Below, in pieces: positions 8,211 to 10,802 of a stretch of DNA of 10,802 nucleotides. The stretch is taken from contig JAEZIL010000297.1 of NCBI GenBank assembly GCA_023436685.1, positions 1 to 10,802 of the forward strand. Direction: 5' to 3'. The notes under the pieces were generated by a model. That model was not told the origin of the DNA. It searched no databases and worked only from the letters and a program-made list of their open reading frames with translations. Made by a program: the position numbers and the translations under genes. Each line of letters begins with the position of its first letter. Within the stretch, counting starts at the first letter, position 1. Origin of the DNA: Bacteroidota bacterium (lineage in GTDB: Bacteria; Bacteroidota; Bacteroidia; Chitinophagales; Chitinophagaceae).

Positions 8211-9404
8211 ATGTTGGTAGAAATTGTGCTTTTTATTTTAGTGGTAATTTTGGGGTTCACTGTCTCCAAATATTTTTCTATTGCTTCAAAAGATACACGC
8301 AGGTTAAGATTGTTATGGTTATACCATCTTGTTTTTGGTCTTGTAGTTTGCTATATAAGTTTAAAGGATTCCGGTAGTGATTCCGTAAAGTATTGGAGAG
8401 AAGCAAGGCATTTAAGTTCATCTGAAGCATGGAAATATCTTTTTATGTCTAGGGGTACATTTGCTATGTATTCAATAAATTATATTCCTGCTGCGGTTCT
8501 TGGCCTTTCTTTTTTTATGCTTACAGTAATGTATTCATTATGGGGGTTCATAGGTTTTTGTTTTTTTTATAGAATTGCAGAAGATATCATACCTAATAAT
8601 AGCAAACTGAAGTCTATCTACATTTTCCCTACTATTTTGTTTTTACCATCATTACATTTTTGGTCGGCAGGTGTAGGTAAAGATACTTTGCTTTTTACTT
8701 GTATTGGGGGGTTTATATATGCAATGATGAACTTACAACGTAGGTATATAGTATTAATTATTACTATCGTTATTTCGCTATTAGTGCGACCTCATATTAC
8801 TTTATTCCTATTCATGTCTTTTGCTGCTGCGTATTTATTTAATACTAAAATACAGGTGTATAAAAGAGTTTTATTGTCGCTGTTACTCGCAGGTGTATGC
8901 ATTGCACTTATTCCAAAGCTTATGGAATATGCTAAACTTGAGGAACTATCGGTAAATAGTTATAACCAATTCGCACAAGAAAAAGCTCAGATATTAAGTA
9001 GGGCCAATGTAGGCTCACGTGTAGATATGTCTTCCTACCCGCTGCCACTAAAAATTTTTACGTTTCTCTATCGGCCTTTACCGTTCGATGTCCACAATAT
9101 GTCTGCATTGATGGCAGCCGTTGAGAATGTAATACTATTATATCTCACTTATCTTGCAATAAGGAGAAGACCAAAATATTTATTTAAACGGGCACCGTTT
9201 ATTATAAAAGGAATGTTTTTTTTATTGCTTATCGGTGCTACGATGTCTTCAATTTCACTTGGCAACTTAGGCATAATGATACGCATGCGGAACATGTTTT
9301 TGCCATGCATGTTGATCTACATATTATGGTCATTGTCGTATCACACTCAGCTAGCCCTTAATAAGAGAGATGCCACATTCCCTAAAACTAAAGCTATAGA
9401 TTAA
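8211..9404 (+). CDS. wzy: EpsG-like Wzy polysaccharide polymerase
   Basis: A 397-residue integral membrane protein with about 9-11 hydrophobic segments, the first at residues 2-18. It shows the pattern of EpsG-type O-antigen/exopolysaccharide polymerases: a periplasmic loop after the second segment (SLKDSGSDSVKYWREAR), an FWSAGVGKD loop, VRPHIT, and a late basic loop IMIRMRNMFLP near the C-terminus. It would join flipped repeat units at the periplasmic face. These proteins diverge strongly, so the call rests on topology, the loop motifs, and its place in a cluster with a Wzx flippase and no other polymerase candidate. The ATG lies 2 bases after the GT4 stop, and the stop lies 1 base before the next gene. 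Confidence 0.8.
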   Translation: MLVEIVLFILVVILGFTVSKYFSIASKDTRRLRLLWLYHLVFGLVVCYISLKDSGSDSVKYWREARHLSSSEAWKYLFMSRGTFAMYSINYIPAAVLGLSFFMLTVMYSLWGFIGFCFFYRIAEDIIPNNSKLKSIYIFPTILFLPSLHFWSAGVGKDTLLFTCIGGFIYAMMNLQRRYIVLIITIVISLLVRPHITLFLFMSFAAAYLFNTKIQVYKRVLLSLLLAGVCIALIPKLMEYAKLEELSVNSYNQFAQEKAQILSRANVGSRVDMSSYPLPLKIFTFLYRPLPFDVHNMSALMAAVENVILLYLTYLAIRRRPKYLFKRAPFIIKGMFFLLLIGATMSSISLGNLGIMIRMRNMFLPCMLIYILWSLSYHTQLALNKRDATFPKTKAID

Positions 9405-9405
9405 T

Positions 9406-10734
9406 ATGGCAAAAATATTTACTATAGCTATACTATTGATATGTACAAGTGTAGTAACTTTTGCAAGTAAGATCATTAACATAAGAGATTTAGGTGGGAA
9501 AGGTGATGGGAAATATGATAATTACAACGCTTTTTTGAAAGCTGCGCAGATGCTATCTGGCACTGCGAATGCAACATTAATTATACCTGAAGGAACTTAT
9601 TATATCGCACAGTATCACAATGATAATAAGGTGTCTAATATCTTAATACGTAATAGCGCCAATATTCGTATTAATGCAAACAAAGCAAAAATTAAAGTAA
9701 ATGGTGACTTTAAAAGAAAAGTTAATAAAATAAATGGTAAGTATAAGTATAGCACAATAGGTGCTGTGATTCCATTCTATTTTATAAATTGTAGCAGTAT
9801 CACTATTACTGGATTAGAGATAGATGGGGGCGTAAATAATATGCAGCGCGAAGCCGGAGTGGCAGAGAGTGGCGGGCATCTATTATTATTCAGAGATTGT
9901 AAAGATGTGTTGCTTAATGATGTATTTGTTCATCATGCTCAATCCGATGGCATTTATATTACTGGTACAAGCTCGGCAAGGTTTGAATTTAATAATGTTA
10001 TTTCTTCTAATAACGCCCGGCAAGGAATGTCAATCATCCAATTATTTAAAGGTAAATTCAACAATTGCAAATTTCTAAATACTGGGTTTACTGAAGGTAG
10101 TTACGGTTCTCATGCACCTAGAGCAGGTGTTGATATTGAACCGAAATCAAGTGGTGGAATTTGGGTAAAAGACATCGAATTCAACAATTGTCTTTTCCAA
10201 AATAATCAAGGTTCACAATTCGTATGTAGTACTCCAAGAAATACAGATGGAGTTTATCTTAAAAAATGCTCTTTTATTGCAGCATCAGGTAATTCTGCCT
10301 ATCAACTAATTTTAGCTGCGAGTAATATAGTACTTGATGGCTGTACTATTGATTGCGGTGCCGGAAGCATTTATCCTATAGCAAATACTAATCCTGGTAG
10401 TTCAGTTACAATAAAGAACTGCACTATTAAAAGCGCGGGATCGGGAATAGTCTCTGTTTCAAAAATAGGCAAGGATGAGTTGGTTATTGATAATAATACT
10501 ATAGTATATAATGGAAAGGTTCCCATAAAAAAGTACTTCCTTTATATACAAACTGAAGGGGTGGTATTTACTAACAATAAAATATCAATACCCGCGCAAT
10601 ATCAAAGGAAGGGGAGTGTTACTTCTTTGATACAAAAAGGGAAAATTGTTTCCGGCAATGTTTTTAGTAGCGGGAAAGGGCTTCCTAAGCCAGTAGTTTC
10701 TTATAAAGGCACTAAAATAGTAAAAGACAACTGA
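9406..10734 (+). CDS. Secreted right-handed beta-helix protein, probable polysaccharide lyase/hydrolase
   Basis: A 442-residue exported protein. Residues 1-20 form a Sec signal peptide (Lys3, hydrophobic core, likely cleavage after TFA). NIRDLGGKGDGKYDNYNAF (25-43) is the usual entry of pectate-lyase-3/GH28-like helices, where the Asp-rich GDGxxD turn precedes the helix. Repeated strands with N-C or N-N ladders (FYFINCSSITITGLEIDGG, LLLFRDCKDVLLNDVFV, VTIKNCTI) continue to about 420. SDGIYI (180-185), ARQGMSI (204-210) and PRAGVDIEP (238-246) are clustered conserved segments and probably line the active groove. It would act in the periplasm or outside the cell, cutting, trimming or epimerising the polymer made by this cluster. 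It lies between wzy and another glycosyltransferase, separated from wzy by 1 base. The fold is clear; the reaction is a guess. Confidence 0.82.
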   Translation: MAKIFTIAILLICTSVVTFASKIINIRDLGGKGDGKYDNYNAFLKAAQMLSGTANATLIIPEGTYYIAQYHNDNKVSNILIRNSANIRINANKAKIKVNGDFKRKVNKINGKYKYSTIGAVIPFYFINCSSITITGLEIDGGVNNMQREAGVAESGGHLLLFRDCKDVLLNDVFVHHAQSDGIYITGTSSARFEFNNVISSNNARQGMSIIQLFKGKFNNCKFLNTGFTEGSYGSHAPRAGVDIEPKSSGGIWVKDIEFNNCLFQNNQGSQFVCSTPRNTDGVYLKKCSFIAASGNSAYQLILAASNIVLDGCTIDCGAGSIYPIANTNPGSSVTIKNCTIKSAGSGIVSVSKIGKDELVIDNNTIVYNGKVPIKKYFLYIQTEGVVFTNNKISIPAQYQRKGSVTSLIQKGKIVSGNVFSSGKGLPKPVVSYKGTKIVKDN

Positions 10735-10802
10735 TGCCCGTAAAGCAAAAAATTCTTCGTATTACTACAATTTCGGCGTCGCTAGATAAATTACTTCATG
10801 GC
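10734..10802 (+). CDS. GT4-family glycosyltransferase, 3' partial
   Basis: An open frame starting with ATG at 10734, sharing one base with the TGA of the beta-helix gene (TGATG), and running off the window after 23 codons. The residues MPVKQKILRITTISASLDKLL resemble the N-terminal strand and loop of Bacteroidota GT4 glycosyltransferases, which commonly begin with K-I-L-R-V-T-T followed by S-L-x-x-L-L-x-G. It would be a further cytoplasmic sugar transferase of the same operon. Only the start is visible, so the family call is tentative. Confidence 0.6.
   Translation, partial: MPVKQKILRITTISASLDKLLHG

Overview
The window is a single-strand (+), tightly packed surface-polysaccharide (capsule, exopolysaccharide or O-antigen) gene cluster of the Wzx/Wzy type. 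It opens inside one gene and closes inside another. Twelve coding regions are supported. Neighbours overlap by 1 to 14 bases or are separated by no more than about 24 bases, so there is no room for an internal promoter or terminator of ordinary size. The reading is of one long polycistronic unit whose promoter and end lie outside the window. The AT-rich sequence, the lack of clear Shine-Dalgarno sites before most ATG starts, and the type of glycosyltransferases (for example the ILRITT...SLDKLL start of the last gene) suggest a member of the Bacteroidota, perhaps a Sphingobacteriales- or Chitinophagales-type organism. That placement is an inference.

Region 1 (1-2794) looks like a sugar-acid activation module. 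It encodes an SpsF-type cytidylyltransferase (5' end missing), a NeuB/SpsE-type PEP-condensing synthase with a C-terminal SAF domain, a CysE-like left-handed beta-helix acetyltransferase, and a small KdsC-type HAD phosphatase. Condensation of PEP with a hexose phosphate, dephosphorylation and CMP activation would give a CMP-linked nonulosonic (sialic-acid-like or KDN-like) acid. The phosphatase carries Glu55, Arg63 and Lys66, spaced like the published specificity residues of the Bacteroides KDN-9-phosphate phosphatase, which favours a nine-carbon product over Kdo.

Region 2 (2808-9404) is the assembly and export part. It encodes a Wzx flippase, an unclassified GT-B-like transferase that could use the CMP sugar, a CatB/XAT-type acetyltransferase, a GT2 and a GT4 glycosyltransferase, and an EpsG-like Wzy polymerase.

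Region 3 (9406-10802) holds a secreted right-handed beta-helix protein, probably a lyase, hydrolase or epimerase acting on the polymer, and the first 23 codons of another GT4 glycosyltransferase.

Taken together the genes would make a CMP-nonulosonate, build an acetylated repeat unit on a lipid carrier, flip and polymerise it, and trim or modify the product in the periplasm. The most interesting part is the first module. Its synthase is divergent near the active site, and the exact sugar acid cannot be named from the sequence.
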